This document shows positions 26,798-33,707 of a stretch of DNA of 58,303 bases, piece by piece. How positions within the stretch are numbered: position 1 is the stretch's first letter; each line of letters opens with the position of its first letter. Source of the DNA: Oscillospiraceae bacterium (GTDB taxonomy: Bacteria > Bacillota > Clostridia > Oscillospirales > Ruminococcaceae); NCBI GenBank assembly GCA_014799385.1, contig JAAVIC010000019.1, positions 1-58,303 on the forward strand. Direction: 5' to 3'. Both the position numbers and the translations under genes were made by a program. The notes below the pieces were generated by a model. The model made no database searches, was not told the DNA's origin, and saw only the letters and a list, made by a program, of their open reading frames with translations.

Positions 26798-27105
26798 ATT
26801 TTATCGAGCGCACTCAACTTTTTCTAAAGAGCATATGGTGAAGAATGGGAAGCTGTTGGCTTCACCAAGAAATATTTTTGTCGATGAACGACAGTTTTAC
26901 CCTTCCTTTGTCGAACAACAAACAGGCAGAAACGCTCATCGTCAAGGAATGAGCTCGACAGGTTAACGGAATATCCAAACGCACTGTCTGGCAATTGGTT
27001 CTTTAGAATAAGCTGCCCCAGATCAGAACCGGTCAGGGTCAGCGTGGAAAATTCTTGCGACAAAGTCGGCGCTGTTGAAATATTTGAGAACAGCAGCATA
27101 AGGGG
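26798..27105 (+). pseudogene. Degraded tandem copy 3 of the HTH gene
   Basis: It keeps AAACAGGCAGAAACGCTCAT, CAGATCAGAACCGGTCAGGG and GTTGAAATATTTGAGAACAG. In-frame TGA and TAG occur (AAGGAATGAGCTC, TTCTTTAGAATAAG). Offset ~306 bp. Confidence 0.7.
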
Positions 27106-27400
27106 GGGTTATAGCGAGCACACTCAACTTTTTTTCTAAGACGCATGCAGCGATGAACGGGGTGTTGGCTTCACTAAAAATATTTTTGTCGATGAACAAC
27201 AACTTATCACTTCTCTACACCGAACCATAAATATGTAGAGGCTCTCACCATCAAGGTGTGCAGTCAACAGATCAACAGGCTGTCCGAATACACCGCTCGT
27301 CAGTTGGCTTTTGGGAATACACTGCTGTATATTAGGTCGGTAAGGGGAGATGCGGAAAACTCCTGTCCTTAAATTGGAAAGTAACGGTCATCTTTCTGAA
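27106..27400 (+). pseudogene. Degraded tandem copy 4 of the HTH gene
   Basis: It has AGCGAGCACACTCAACTTTT as spacer, then GGCTCTCACCATCAAGGTGT, CAGGCTGTCCGAATACACCG and TATATTAGGTCGGTAAGGGG. It is more diverged than copies 2 and 3 and loses similarity before the end of the gene. Confidence 0.6.
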
Positions 27401-27499
27401 TAGCAAGGCTCAAAACCGGAATCGGTTGGCGGTTTGCGTCAAAAAATTCTAAGCTCCTCCAGACCGCCTATTACTTTCTCTACAACGAGCCGAGAATTT

Positions 27500-27640
27500 T
27501 TCTAAGGGGGTATCACTATGTAATGGTAAAATCCATTAAAAAAATCTGCGCACTACTTTATCCGTCAGTTGTTTCTCCAGAACAAACTCTGCGTATCAGA
27601 ACCGGTCAGGGTAAGCCGGAAAACTTGTATTCCCAGGCAG
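27500..27640 (+). pseudogene. Partial tandem copy 5 of the HTH gene
   Basis: AAGGGGGTATCACTATGTAA mimics the ribosome site and start of the gene but with an immediate stop. The middle is deleted, and CGTATCAGAACCGGTCAGGG returns at 27590. Confidence 0.55.
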
Positions 27641-27759
27641 GCTGTAATAGTCAGCTATCATTCAGTTGAAACAAAATATAATTGGTAGCCAATCCGATTC
27701 GGAAAAAATCCAAAGTCTCTAACCGACTGACCGCTACTTCTATACCCCAAGTCGAGAAA

Positions 27760-27835
27760 ACTTTTGAAAGGTGGTATCACTATGTAAGAGCAAAACCATT
27801 TTCTGAAAAATTCTGCGCACTTGCCTTGTTGCTCA
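27760..27835 (+). pseudogene. Partial tandem copy 6 of the HTH gene (5' end only)
   Basis: AAGGTGGTATCACTATGTAA and TTCTGCGCACTTG repeat the start of copy 5 (GGTATCACTATGTAATGG, TCTGCGCACTAC). Nothing of the HTH part is left. Confidence 0.4.
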
Positions 27836-28017
27836 AAAATTTTTCGAGAAAAATCGGAGGGGGCATACCGTTTTCAAAGTAGCTATTGAAAATTTTTTCG
27901 AGGGGTGCGCATACGCGCCAAGGAGTTGAAAAAATCGGAATACGCACTCTAATGGTTTTTGTAATCATAGCAAGCAGAGAAAAAAGTGCATACTTTGACA
28001 CTTTTTCCCATTTGTCG

Positions 28018-28075
28018 GAATACCCCCTCCAAATGTTTCTTAGGGAACCCAACCCTAAGACTAATTACCCCCAAA
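28018..28075 (+). other. Candidate origin of transfer (oriT) of the IME
   Basis: A perfect hairpin CTTAGGG-aacccaa-CCCTAAG (28039-28059) is flanked by two TACCCCC direct repeats (near 28021 and 28066), ~65 bases upstream of mobC. A small inverted repeat next to a short asymmetric sequence just ahead of the relaxosome genes is the usual oriT layout for MOBP-type relaxases. The nick site cannot be assigned. Confidence 0.45.
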
Positions 28076-28124
28076 GCAGTAGGCTTTGAAAAAATTTCTA
28101 ATCATTACAAGGAGGTCAAGAATT

Positions 28125-28463
28125 ATGCGAAAGTACAAACAGGTCAAAGAGAAGAAGGTCGTCTATTCGCTCGAAGAGTGGGCGGTCATTGAATACCGTG
28201 CCGCCAAACTCGCAATGAAAACCGGAACATATATCAAGCGCATATCGGTTGACGGAGAAATCAAATATTATAGCGTTGGAGATATAACGCCGGTGATGAA
28301 CGCGCTCAGAATTATCGGAAAAAATATCAACCAGATTGCTGCCAAAGCGAATGAAACTCACAGCGTAAATTCCAACGTTGTGGAAGAATTACGAAAGGAA
28401 GTTGATGCCTTATCCCGTACCTTAAGTCAATTAGCGTTCACGGTAATGTCGAACGTAGCCTAG
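28125..28463 (+). CDS. mobC: Mobilization accessory protein MobC
   Basis: 112 residues: a ribbon-helix-helix-like N-terminus (KVVYSLEEWAVIEYRAAKLA), then the MobC helix pair around ALRIIGKNINQIAAKANETH and a C-terminal coiled coil (VEELRKEVDALSRTLSQL). MobC binds oriT and helps the relaxase open the strands. ATG 28125 follows AAGGAGG. It overlaps the relaxase gene by ~50 bases in another frame. An open frame extends upstream but has no ribosome site. Confidence 0.82.
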   Translation: MRKYKQVKEKKVVYSLEEWAVIEYRAAKLAMKTGTYIKRISVDGEIKYYSVGDITPVMNALRIIGKNINQIAAKANETHSVNSNVVEELRKEVDALSRTLSQLAFTVMSNVA

Positions 28464-29767
28464 CCTACATACTCAACCCAGAAAAGACAGACGGTCTGAT
28501 TCTTACTAACTCAATGAATTGTATACCCGATCCGAAGTGCGCATACCTCGCGATGAAAATGGTGTACGAACAATTTTCGGGAAACAAATTTGATGAGCCG
28601 CCACCAAAGTCTGGCAAGGGCAGAGTGAAAGCTATTCATTACATTCAAAGTTTCGACCCCAAAGATAAAGTTTCACCGGAGCTTGCTCATCAGATTGGCA
28701 GAACCTTTGCAAGGAAAGCGTTCGGTGATAACTGCCAGATTGTCATTGCAACGCACGTTGACAAAGAGCATATTCATAACCATTTCATAATAAATGCTTA
28801 CGGCATGGATGGAAAGAAATTCAACGACAACCTTACCACCCGAAAAAATCTCCGCGAGATTTCCGATAGGGTATGCCTTGCGTTTGGAATAAAACCTATT
28901 GAGCCGAAACACGGCGCGTCCGGTATCGACCACAGTGAATGGGAACACAAGCAGCGCGGCACATCTTGGAAAGAAAAAATTCGTAGCGAAATCAACAGGC
29001 TTATACTCAAAGTGAAAAATGTTGACGAGCTTCTCGCAGAGTTGGAAATGCTCGGCTACACAGTCAAGCGCGGGAAATATATTTCGATCAAAGCACCAGA
29101 CCAACAGCGAGCGGTACGCTTGAAAACTCTAGGTGAGGACTACACGGTAGAGCAACTTGCTTCAAGAATTTTGTGGCGAGATGTCGGAGCAGGGATAAAT
29201 AATCCGTGCGAGAAGTCAGCTATCCGAGACAAGTACTCGGAAACTATTATCAGTGTTCGCGAGGTCAGTGATTTGCACCCGACGTTTGAACAACTCGGAG
29301 CTTTGCTCTCGGTTATAAACCGTGACCACTTACAAAGTATTGGAGAGGTTGACGGTAAAATTGAGCAGATAAAATTTGAATTGGAGAAATCCAGACAGGA
29401 GGTAAACACTATGGAAACCAAATGCAATTTATTAAAGAGCCTTGCGGCACAAGCAGAAGAATATTTTGCTCTTATGGACAAGCCCTCGCTCACGGCGGAG
29501 GAACAACTTCGGGTGGAAATGTACATGGGAACCCTTGCGCAGAAAAATATTGAGAGCCGTTCGGACTTGGACTACCTCATAGGGGTTATCGCTGAAACGG
29601 AGCAGAAAGCTGCACCCATCAAGGCACACTATAATAAATGTGCTGCGCTTTTGAAAGAGTACTCCGATATCGTTGATACATTTAACGAAATTTCGCAGGG
29701 TGATTACATCAGCAAGTTAATTGAACATCAGCGGAAACAAGACGCTCTGCCGCACCATAAAAGATAA
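28412..29767 (+). CDS. Relaxase of the IME (MOBP-type MobA/VirD2 family), start codon unusual
   Basis: ~451 residues. The frame opens inside mobC with IPYLKSISVHGNVERSLAYI (ATC codon at 28412, where relatives have Met). Motif I tyrosine is in SLAYILNPEKT, motif II around QSFDPKDKVSPELAH, and the metal-binding motif III is DKEHIHNHFIIN. The C-terminal ~200 residues are coiled coil. The first ATG in frame (28514) would remove motif I, so initiation must lie upstream: ATC 28412 has AAGGAAG 11 bases before it. The protein nicks oriT and pilots the strand to a helper secretion system. Confidence 0.82.
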   Translation: MPYLKSISVHGNVERSLAYILNPEKTDGLILTNSMNCIPDPKCAYLAMKMVYEQFSGNKFDEPPPKSGKGRVKAIHYIQSFDPKDKVSPELAHQIGRTFARKAFGDNCQIVIATHVDKEHIHNHFIINAYGMDGKKFNDNLTTRKNLREISDRVCLAFGIKPIEPKHGASGIDHSEWEHKQRGTSWKEKIRSEINRLILKVKNVDELLAELEMLGYTVKRGKYISIKAPDQQRAVRLKTLGEDYTVEQLASRILWRDVGAGINNPCEKSAIRDKYSETIISVREVSDLHPTFEQLGALLSVINRDHLQSIGEVDGKIEQIKFELEKSRQEVNTMETKCNLLKSLAAQAEEYFALMDKPSLTAEEQLRVEMYMGTLAQKNIESRSDLDYLIGVIAETEQKAAPIKAHYNKCAALLKEYSDIVDTFNEISQGDYISKLIEHQRKQDALPHHKR

Positions 29768-29781
29768 ACAATTGTAAATTT

Positions 29782-29863
29782 GGCATACCTCTGTAAAAAA
29801 TATCCGCAAATGCTTGACTTTAAAGCAGAAAAGTGATATAATAAATATGTACAGGGGTATGTC
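29782..29863. promoter_or_regulatory. Inverted repeats flanking the integrase promoter
   Basis: GGCATACCTCTGTA (29782-29795) and TACAGGGGTATGTC (29850-29863) are inverted repeats with two mismatches, one on each side of the promoter. They are candidate operators, perhaps for the HTH protein at 26204. Confidence 0.5.
29814..29842 (+). promoter_or_regulatory. Promoter of the integrase gene
   Basis: TTGACT (29814-29819), 17 bp, TATAAT (29837-29842), 60 bases before ATG 29903. Its strength suggests the integrase needs active repression. Confidence 0.8.
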
Positions 29864-29902
29864 ATAAATCCGCAACATCAAAATCGAAAGGAGAGATGTT
29901 TT

Positions 29903-31084
29903 ATGGCAACCATCAGAAAACGGGGCGACTCGTACCAGATTCGAGTTTCCGTAGGCTATGATATTAAAGGCAACCACAAAGAGCAAACAAAAACGTGGAA
30001 ACCACCCGAGGGAATGACCGAGCGGCAAATTCAGAAAGAGTTGAACCGCCAAGCCGTGATGTTTGAAGAAGCGTGTATGCACGGTTTCAAGGCAACGGCA
30101 GTAAAATTTGAAGAACTCGCTGAAGAGTGGTTCACGGAATATGCCGCATTGAACTTGCGCTCGTCAACATTAGAGGAAATGCGAAAGCTCACCAAGCGAG
30201 TTTATCCGGCAATCGGGCACTTACGGATTGACAAGATCACGCCGCGACAAATACAAGCGTTCCTCAACTCAATGGCAAGGGATGGAGCAAATGTGAGAAC
30301 GGGCAAACCGCTCTCGCCAAAAACGATTCAGCACCACTTGGAACTGATCTCGGACGTGTTCGGCTACGCGATCAAAATGGATATTGTTTCGGACAACCCT
30401 TGCTCAAAGGTTACGATCCCAAAGGGCGAGGTCAAGGAAAAGCAAATCTATTCGCAAGAAGAAATGACACTGCTGCTCACGAAAATGGACGGCGAACCGC
30501 TAAAATACAAGGCATTTTTCTACTTAATGGCATATAGCGGATTTCGTAGAGGCGAAATGTTAGGTTTGGAATGGAAAGACATTGACTTCGAGCATAACGT
30601 GATAAGTGTTCGCCGAACCTCTAATCAAACGGTAGAGCGTGGCATCTACACCGACACAACCAAGACGAAACGCTCTCAAAGAACGTTGAAAATTTCGCCA
30701 TACATAATGGAGATGTTGAAACAACTAAAAGCCGAGCAAGACGCGGAATCCTTAAAACCTGGCGATTATTGGGTCGAAACGGACAGACTCTTTACACAGG
30801 ACAACGGCGAGCCGCAGCACCCGAACTCGACTTACACATGGCTGAAAAGATTTTGTGAGCGCGAAAATCTTCCGTTCCACGGGATTCACAGTTTCCGACA
30901 CTTCGCGGCATCTTCGATGATCTCGGCAGGACTTGATGTTACAACCGTTTCGGGAGCGTTAGGACACACAAATTCGGGAACGACTTTAAATTGCTATTCC
31001 CATATGTTCCAAACCGCTCAAGCGAGAGTAGCCGAGGCAATGGACGGAGCATTCGGTTTCTTACAAAACAAACAGGGCGCATAA
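29903..31084 (+). CDS. int: Tyrosine recombinase (integrase) of the IME
   Basis: 393 residues, Tn916/phage-type layout: an N-terminal AP2-like arm-binding domain (IRKRGDSYQIRVSVGYD), SAM-like core-binding domain (~65-175) and catalytic domain with Arg in YSGFRRGEMLGLEW, H-x-x-R in HSFRHFAASS, and H...Y in LGHTNSGTTLNCYSHMF. It lies 113 bases from the tRNA-Pro 3' end, which is its attachment site by the 24-bp repeat. GGAGAG precedes ATG 29903. It would integrate and excise the element and is a candidate, unproven, for the hsdS inversion. Confidence 0.93.
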   Translation: MATIRKRGDSYQIRVSVGYDIKGNHKEQTKTWKPPEGMTERQIQKELNRQAVMFEEACMHGFKATAVKFEELAEEWFTEYAALNLRSSTLEEMRKLTKRVYPAIGHLRIDKITPRQIQAFLNSMARDGANVRTGKPLSPKTIQHHLELISDVFGYAIKMDIVSDNPCSKVTIPKGEVKEKQIYSQEEMTLLLTKMDGEPLKYKAFFYLMAYSGFRRGEMLGLEWKDIDFEHNVISVRRTSNQTVERGIYTDTTKTKRSQRTLKISPYIMEMLKQLKAEQDAESLKPGDYWVETDRLFTQDNGEPQHPNSTYTWLKRFCERENLPFHGIHSFRHFAASSMISAGLDVTTVSGALGHTNSGTTLNCYSHMFQTAQARVAEAMDGAFGFLQNKQGA

Positions 31085-31155
31085 CGCCCTTGAAACGGAA
31101 AATTTTAAAATAGCGGTCAAATAGCGGACAAGAACGAAAATCGGGCAAAACAAAA

Positions 31156-31189
31156 GCCGACAAACGGCTTAGCTAAGCCATTTGTCGGC
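31156..31189 (-). terminator. Terminator of tRNA-Pro (nested hairpin)
   Basis: GCCGACAAA (31156-31164) pairs with TTTGTCGGC (31181-31189) and encloses GGCTTAGCTAAGCC. On the minus strand it is followed by TTTTGTTTT, 9 bases after the tRNA. Hairpins of the same design lie next to tRNA-Leu (32658-32691) and in the stranded fragment (6949-6982). Confidence 0.75.
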
Positions 31190-31196
31190 AACCCAA

Positions 31197-31220
31197 TTGG
31201 TCTGAGTGACAGGATTTGAA
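31197..31220. other. attR of the IME within tRNA-Pro
   Basis: Identical to 7005-7028. It is the tRNA 3' end itself, so the tRNA remains whole after integration. Confidence 0.9.
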
Positions 31221-31274
31221 CCTGCGGCCTCTACCACCCCAAGGTAGCGCGCTACCAATCTGCGCCACACCCAG
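31198..31274 (-). tRNA. tRNA-Pro (GGG)
   Basis: 77 nt on the minus strand. The acceptor stem CTGGGTG/CACTCAG, anticodon stem CTACC/GGTAG with loop TTGGGGT (anticodon GGG), T-arm GCAGG-TTCAAAT-CCTGT, and encoded CCA are all present. It decodes CCC and CCU. Confidence 0.95.
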
Positions 31275-31289
31275 ATTTTCAACAATATT

Positions 31290-31318
31290 ATTATACCACA
31301 AAATTCACGATTTGTCAA
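31290..31318 (-). promoter_or_regulatory. Promoter of tRNA-Pro
   Basis: On the minus strand a consensus TTGACA (31318-31313), 17 bp ending TGTGG, TATAAT (31295-31290), 16 bases before the tRNA. Confidence 0.9.
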
Positions 31319-31382
31319 GGGGTTTTTCATTAAAATTTAATTTTTTTATTCTCGTTTTTGCGTACTTTGAGAATTATTCGAG

Positions 31383-31411
31383 TTGACAGATCCTGAATTT
31401 TGTGGTACAAT
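31383..31411 (+). promoter_or_regulatory. Promoter of the RlmN/Cfr-family gene
   Basis: TTGACA (31383-31388), 17 bp ending TGTGG, TACAAT (31406-31411). The spacer is very similar to that of the tRNA-Pro promoter on the opposite strand. Confidence 0.85.
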
Positions 31412-31440
31412 ATTATAAATTGGTCGATTGGGGAGAAATT

Positions 31441-32451
31441 ATGAACATTTTTGGCTATACTCTACAAAATCTTCGCGAGTATTTTGTGAAAATCAACGAA
31501 AATCCAGCTAAGGCAGCAATTCTTTATGATGGAATTTACCGCCGCGGACTGCGCGATTTTCGCGCTTATGGATTCGCAGAGCGTGTTGTGGAGCACCTTG
31601 AGTCGGATTTCACATTTGAGATTCCAAAGGTGATTGAGCGGCGCGAGAATGAATCCGCTGCGAAGCTCTTGCTTAAGTTGTCCGATGGCGAGTTGGTCGA
31701 AACGGTTCTTATGCGTCAGCGGTTTGGAAATTGTATTTGCGTTTCTACACAAATTGGGTGTAATATGGGGTGTAAATTCTGTCAGAGCGGACTAATGAAA
31801 CGTGTTCGCAATCTCTCCCCAGAAGAGATTGTCGGTCAGGTTCTTGCAATTTCCGAAACCTTTTCTTGCAAAATTAACGGGATATCGGTTATGGGAATCG
31901 GTGAGCCATTTGATAATTTTGATGCTGTTTCGAACTTCTGCGAGATTGTATCCGAGGACTGCGGAATGGCTGTCGGGCGGCGGCACATAACGGTTTCCAC
32001 ATGCGGAATTGCTCCAAGGATTTATGACTATGCCGATTTGTCTCGTTCGTGCAGCCTTGCCATCAGCCTTCACGCCCCGAATGACGCCCTGAGAAGCCGA
32101 TTAATGCCGATTAACCGCCGCTATCCGATTGCCGAAGTTATGGAAGCCGCGCGATATTTTTCCCGGAAAACTCACCACCGCGTAGCCCTCGAATACCTTA
32201 TGCTTAAAGGAATTAATGACTCTTCCGAGCACGCGCGTGAACTCGCAGGTCTTATCGGAGATGATGATTTCTATGTCAATCTGATTCCGTATAACTCAAC
32301 CGATAATGAATTTTGCAAGTCCGAACCCGATGAAATTTCAAATTTCTGTGGAATCCTCAAAAATAATGGCGTTATCGCGACCAAACGTCACGAGTTTGGA
32401 GCTAATCTGAACGCCGCTTGTGGGCAGCTTCGCGCCGATTATCTGAAATAA
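31441..32451 (+). CDS. rlmN: Radical SAM rRNA methylase, RlmN/Cfr family
   Basis: 336 residues. The N-terminal accessory helices are followed by the radical-SAM cluster motif CNMGCKFC (~residues 107-114), GIGEPFDNFD, SLHAPNDALRSRLMPINRRY, the substrate region LEYLMLKGINDS, and a terminal AACGQL with the methyl-transferring cysteine. RlmN methylates C2 of A2503 in 23S rRNA and of some tRNAs. The GANLNAACGQL ending with FG before it is slightly Cfr-like, but overall length and layout fit RlmN. ATG 31441 follows GGGGAG. It lies between two tRNA genes and outside both mobile elements. Confidence 0.88.
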   Translation: MNIFGYTLQNLREYFVKINENPAKAAILYDGIYRRGLRDFRAYGFAERVVEHLESDFTFEIPKVIERRENESAAKLLLKLSDGELVETVLMRQRFGNCICVSTQIGCNMGCKFCQSGLMKRVRNLSPEEIVGQVLAISETFSCKINGISVMGIGEPFDNFDAVSNFCEIVSEDCGMAVGRRHITVSTCGIAPRIYDYADLSRSCSLAISLHAPNDALRSRLMPINRRYPIAEVMEAARYFSRKTHHRVALEYLMLKGINDSSEHARELAGLIGDDDFYVNLIPYNSTDNEFCKSEPDEISNFCGILKNNGVIATKRHEFGANLNAACGQLRADYLK

Positions 32452-32465
32452 TTTTATAAAACCCC

Positions 32466-32499
32466 TTGACAAATCCAAATTAATGTGGTATACTATAAT
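32466..32499 (+). promoter_or_regulatory. Promoter of tRNA-Leu
   Basis: TTGACA (32466-32471), 17 bp ending TGTGG, TATACT (32489-32494); an overlapping TATAAT at 32494-32499 may be used instead. Confidence 0.85.
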
Positions 32500-32520
32500 A
32501 GTACATTATGGAAGTACACT

Positions 32521-32538
32521 CCAATTGACATCAATTGG
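32521..32538. repeat. Perfect palindrome just upstream of tRNA-Leu
   Basis: CCAATTGA-CA-TCAATTGG, 8-bp arms, starting ~22 bases after the promoter and ending 6 bases before the tRNA. It could be a 5'-leader processing hairpin or a protein site. Confidence 0.5.
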
Positions 32539-32544
32539 AAATCA

Positions 32545-32631
32545 GCCGGTGTGTTGGAATTGGCAGACGAGACGGACTCAAAATCCGTTGGGAGCAATCC
32601 CGTGTGGGTTCAAGTCCCACCACCGGCACCA
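32545..32631 (+). tRNA. tRNA-Leu (CAA)
   Basis: 87 nt: acceptor GCCGGTG/CACCGGC, anticodon stem ACGGA/TCCGT with loop CTCAAAA (anticodon CAA), a long class II variable arm (TGGGAGCAATCCCG), T-arm GTGGG-TTCAAGT-CCCAC, and encoded CCA. The ICE end begins immediately after it. Confidence 0.95.
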
Positions 32632-32804
32632 TGAAACATTGACAAAAAAGATATTATGCCCACGAAAGGCTGTACAAAGCCATTTGTGGGCATAAATCTT
32701 TTGAAAAACAGAAATCACCATCCGTAGATATTTTCGACACGAAAATGGACTTGAACCCTCCCCATGTAAAATTTTCCGGTTCGTTTTTGTATATGTCGCA
32801 CAGA

Positions 32805-32856
32805 ACGCCTGTGAATGCTCTCTCAATTATGAGAGGTCATCCACAGGCGTTTTTTT
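32805..32856 (+). terminator. Strong intrinsic terminator 1 in the ICE end
   Basis: ACGCCTGTG...CACAGGCGT with an inner CTCTC/GAGAG stem, followed by seven T. Confidence 0.8.
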
Positions 32857-32949
32857 GTTTTCAGAATCTTGACAAAAAAGATTTGGACGGGACTTGAACC
32901 CTTTTAGCAACAAAATTTTTTCGGTTGAATTTATGCAACTCGCACAAAG

Positions 32950-33000
32950 AGCCTGTAAATTGCTTCTCTATTTATGAGATGCAGTTTACAGGCTTTTTTT
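32950..33000 (+). terminator. Strong intrinsic terminator 2 in the ICE end
   Basis: AGCCTGTAAATTGC pairs with GCAGTTTACAGGCT, followed by seven T. Together with terminator 1 it insulates the ICE from tRNA-Leu transcription. Confidence 0.8.
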
Positions 33001-33079
33001 ATTTTCCGACAAAGTTCGGAAGAATCAATCAGTCAGCAAGCCTCAACAGAGCTTGAAATAAAATTACGGAGGAATCAGA

Positions 33080-33328
33080 ATGAGCAATGAAAGCAAACAG
33101 AGCAAGCCCGACTGCCCGCTGATCGGACAGGACGGAAACATCTTCAATCTTGTCGGGATCGCGTCAAGAACCTTGAAAAGAAACGGCTTATCGGATGAAG
33201 CGTCCGAAATGACATCAAAGGTCTTCAAAAGCGGAAGCTACGAGGAAGCACTGGGAATCATCGGCGAGTACGTCAATATAACCTCGGTCGATGAACCCGA
33301 TGAGGATATTGGATTGGATATGAGGTAA
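33080..33328 (+). CDS. Small acidic ICE protein, function unknown
   Basis: 82 residues: SKPDCPLIGQDGNIFNLVGI, SRTLKRNGLSDEASEMTSKV, YEEALGIIGEYVNI and an acidic end. It is soluble and helical with no known motif. A recurrent first gene in clostridial ICEs, from memory. ATG 33080 follows CGGAGGAATCAG. A 5' fragment of a paralogue lies at 6585-6658, next to the tRNA-Pro site. Confidence 0.7.
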   Translation: MSNESKQSKPDCPLIGQDGNIFNLVGIASRTLKRNGLSDEASEMTSKVFKSGSYEEALGIIGEYVNITSVDEPDEDIGLDMR

Positions 33329-33365
33329 CTCCTTTCCGTTTCAAAAAATATTTGTGGAGGTCAAA

Positions 33366-33707
33366 ATGATAAAAGCAACAATTCAGAACAGTCCGTACTG
33401 CACGGAAATCAGATTCCCGTGTTCGGAAACGGAGCTGTCGAAAAAGCTCGTCGAACTTGGCATGAACACAGAGCATCTCGCTCCAATCGGTACGATCATA
33501 GAGATTGAGCCTGTCGAATTGTCCGTGCTGGAGGACTGCGACGTCAGCCTTGACGCGCTGAACTATCTTGGAAAGCGTATGGACGGTATGTGCAAGGCGG
33601 AGCGCAATCAGTTCCTCGCTGTGCTGTCGTGCGATGAGTTGGAAATCGGGTACGGCTTGAAAAATATCATCAACCTTACCTATAACCTTGCGCGGTATAC
33701 ACTTTGA
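33366..33707 (+). CDS. Antirestriction protein ArdA, N-terminal part (split gene)
   Basis: 113 residues: IKATIQNSPYCTEIRFPCSE, LDALNYLGKRMDGM and LKNIINLTYNLARYTL. In related ICEs these run on without a break into IEDTDDLERIGRIHMLNVHG, which here begins the next frame. ArdA proteins mimic DNA and block type I enzymes. The TGA at 33705-33707 overlaps the next start as TTGA. Either the gene has split or a -1 frameshift joins the halves. ATG 33366 follows GGAGG. Confidence 0.7.
   Translation: MIKATIQNSPYCTEIRFPCSETELSKKLVELGMNTEHLAPIGTIIEIEPVELSVLEDCDVSLDALNYLGKRMDGMCKAERNQFLAVLSCDELEIGYGLKNIINLTYNLARYTL

Larger units (their letters stand above)
7005..31220 (+). mobile_element. 24-kb integrative mobilizable element carrying defence systems
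   Basis: The 24-bp tRNA-Pro repeat at both ends, a tyrosine integrase next to the intact tRNA, an excisionase-like gene, mobC and a relaxase show a mobilizable element. There is no VirB4, VirB6 or coupling protein inside, so transfer would need a helper such as the neighbouring ICE. The cargo is a GHKL-Shedu protein, an AAA ATPase, Wadjet jetABCD and a type I R-M locus. Confidence 0.85.
32632..33150 (+). repeat. ICE end with a tandemly duplicated hairpin unit
   Basis: It matches 6585-7002 in reverse. It holds a nested hairpin (32658-32691) and then two related units (32747-32868 and 32889-33000). Each unit starts with GGACTTGAACCC, has a TTTTCCGG or TTTTTTCGG stretch and GCACA, and ends in a strong terminator hairpin. 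GGACTTGAACCC is the reverse complement of the tRNA-Leu T-arm (32606-32618). Confidence 0.65.

Noticed and set aside
26492-27835. CRISPR array
   Set aside because: The ~305-bp period is far too long and the units are degraded gene copies, not short repeats with spacers. No cas genes are present.
31441-32451. Calling this gene cfr (antibiotic resistance)
   Set aside because: The C-terminal FG...AACGQL is slightly Cfr-like, but the cluster region and N-terminus fit RlmN better and it sits among chromosomal tRNA genes.
32578-32826. Minus-strand open frame across tRNA-Leu
   Set aside because: It overlaps the tRNA and the ICE-end hairpins, so it is not a gene.
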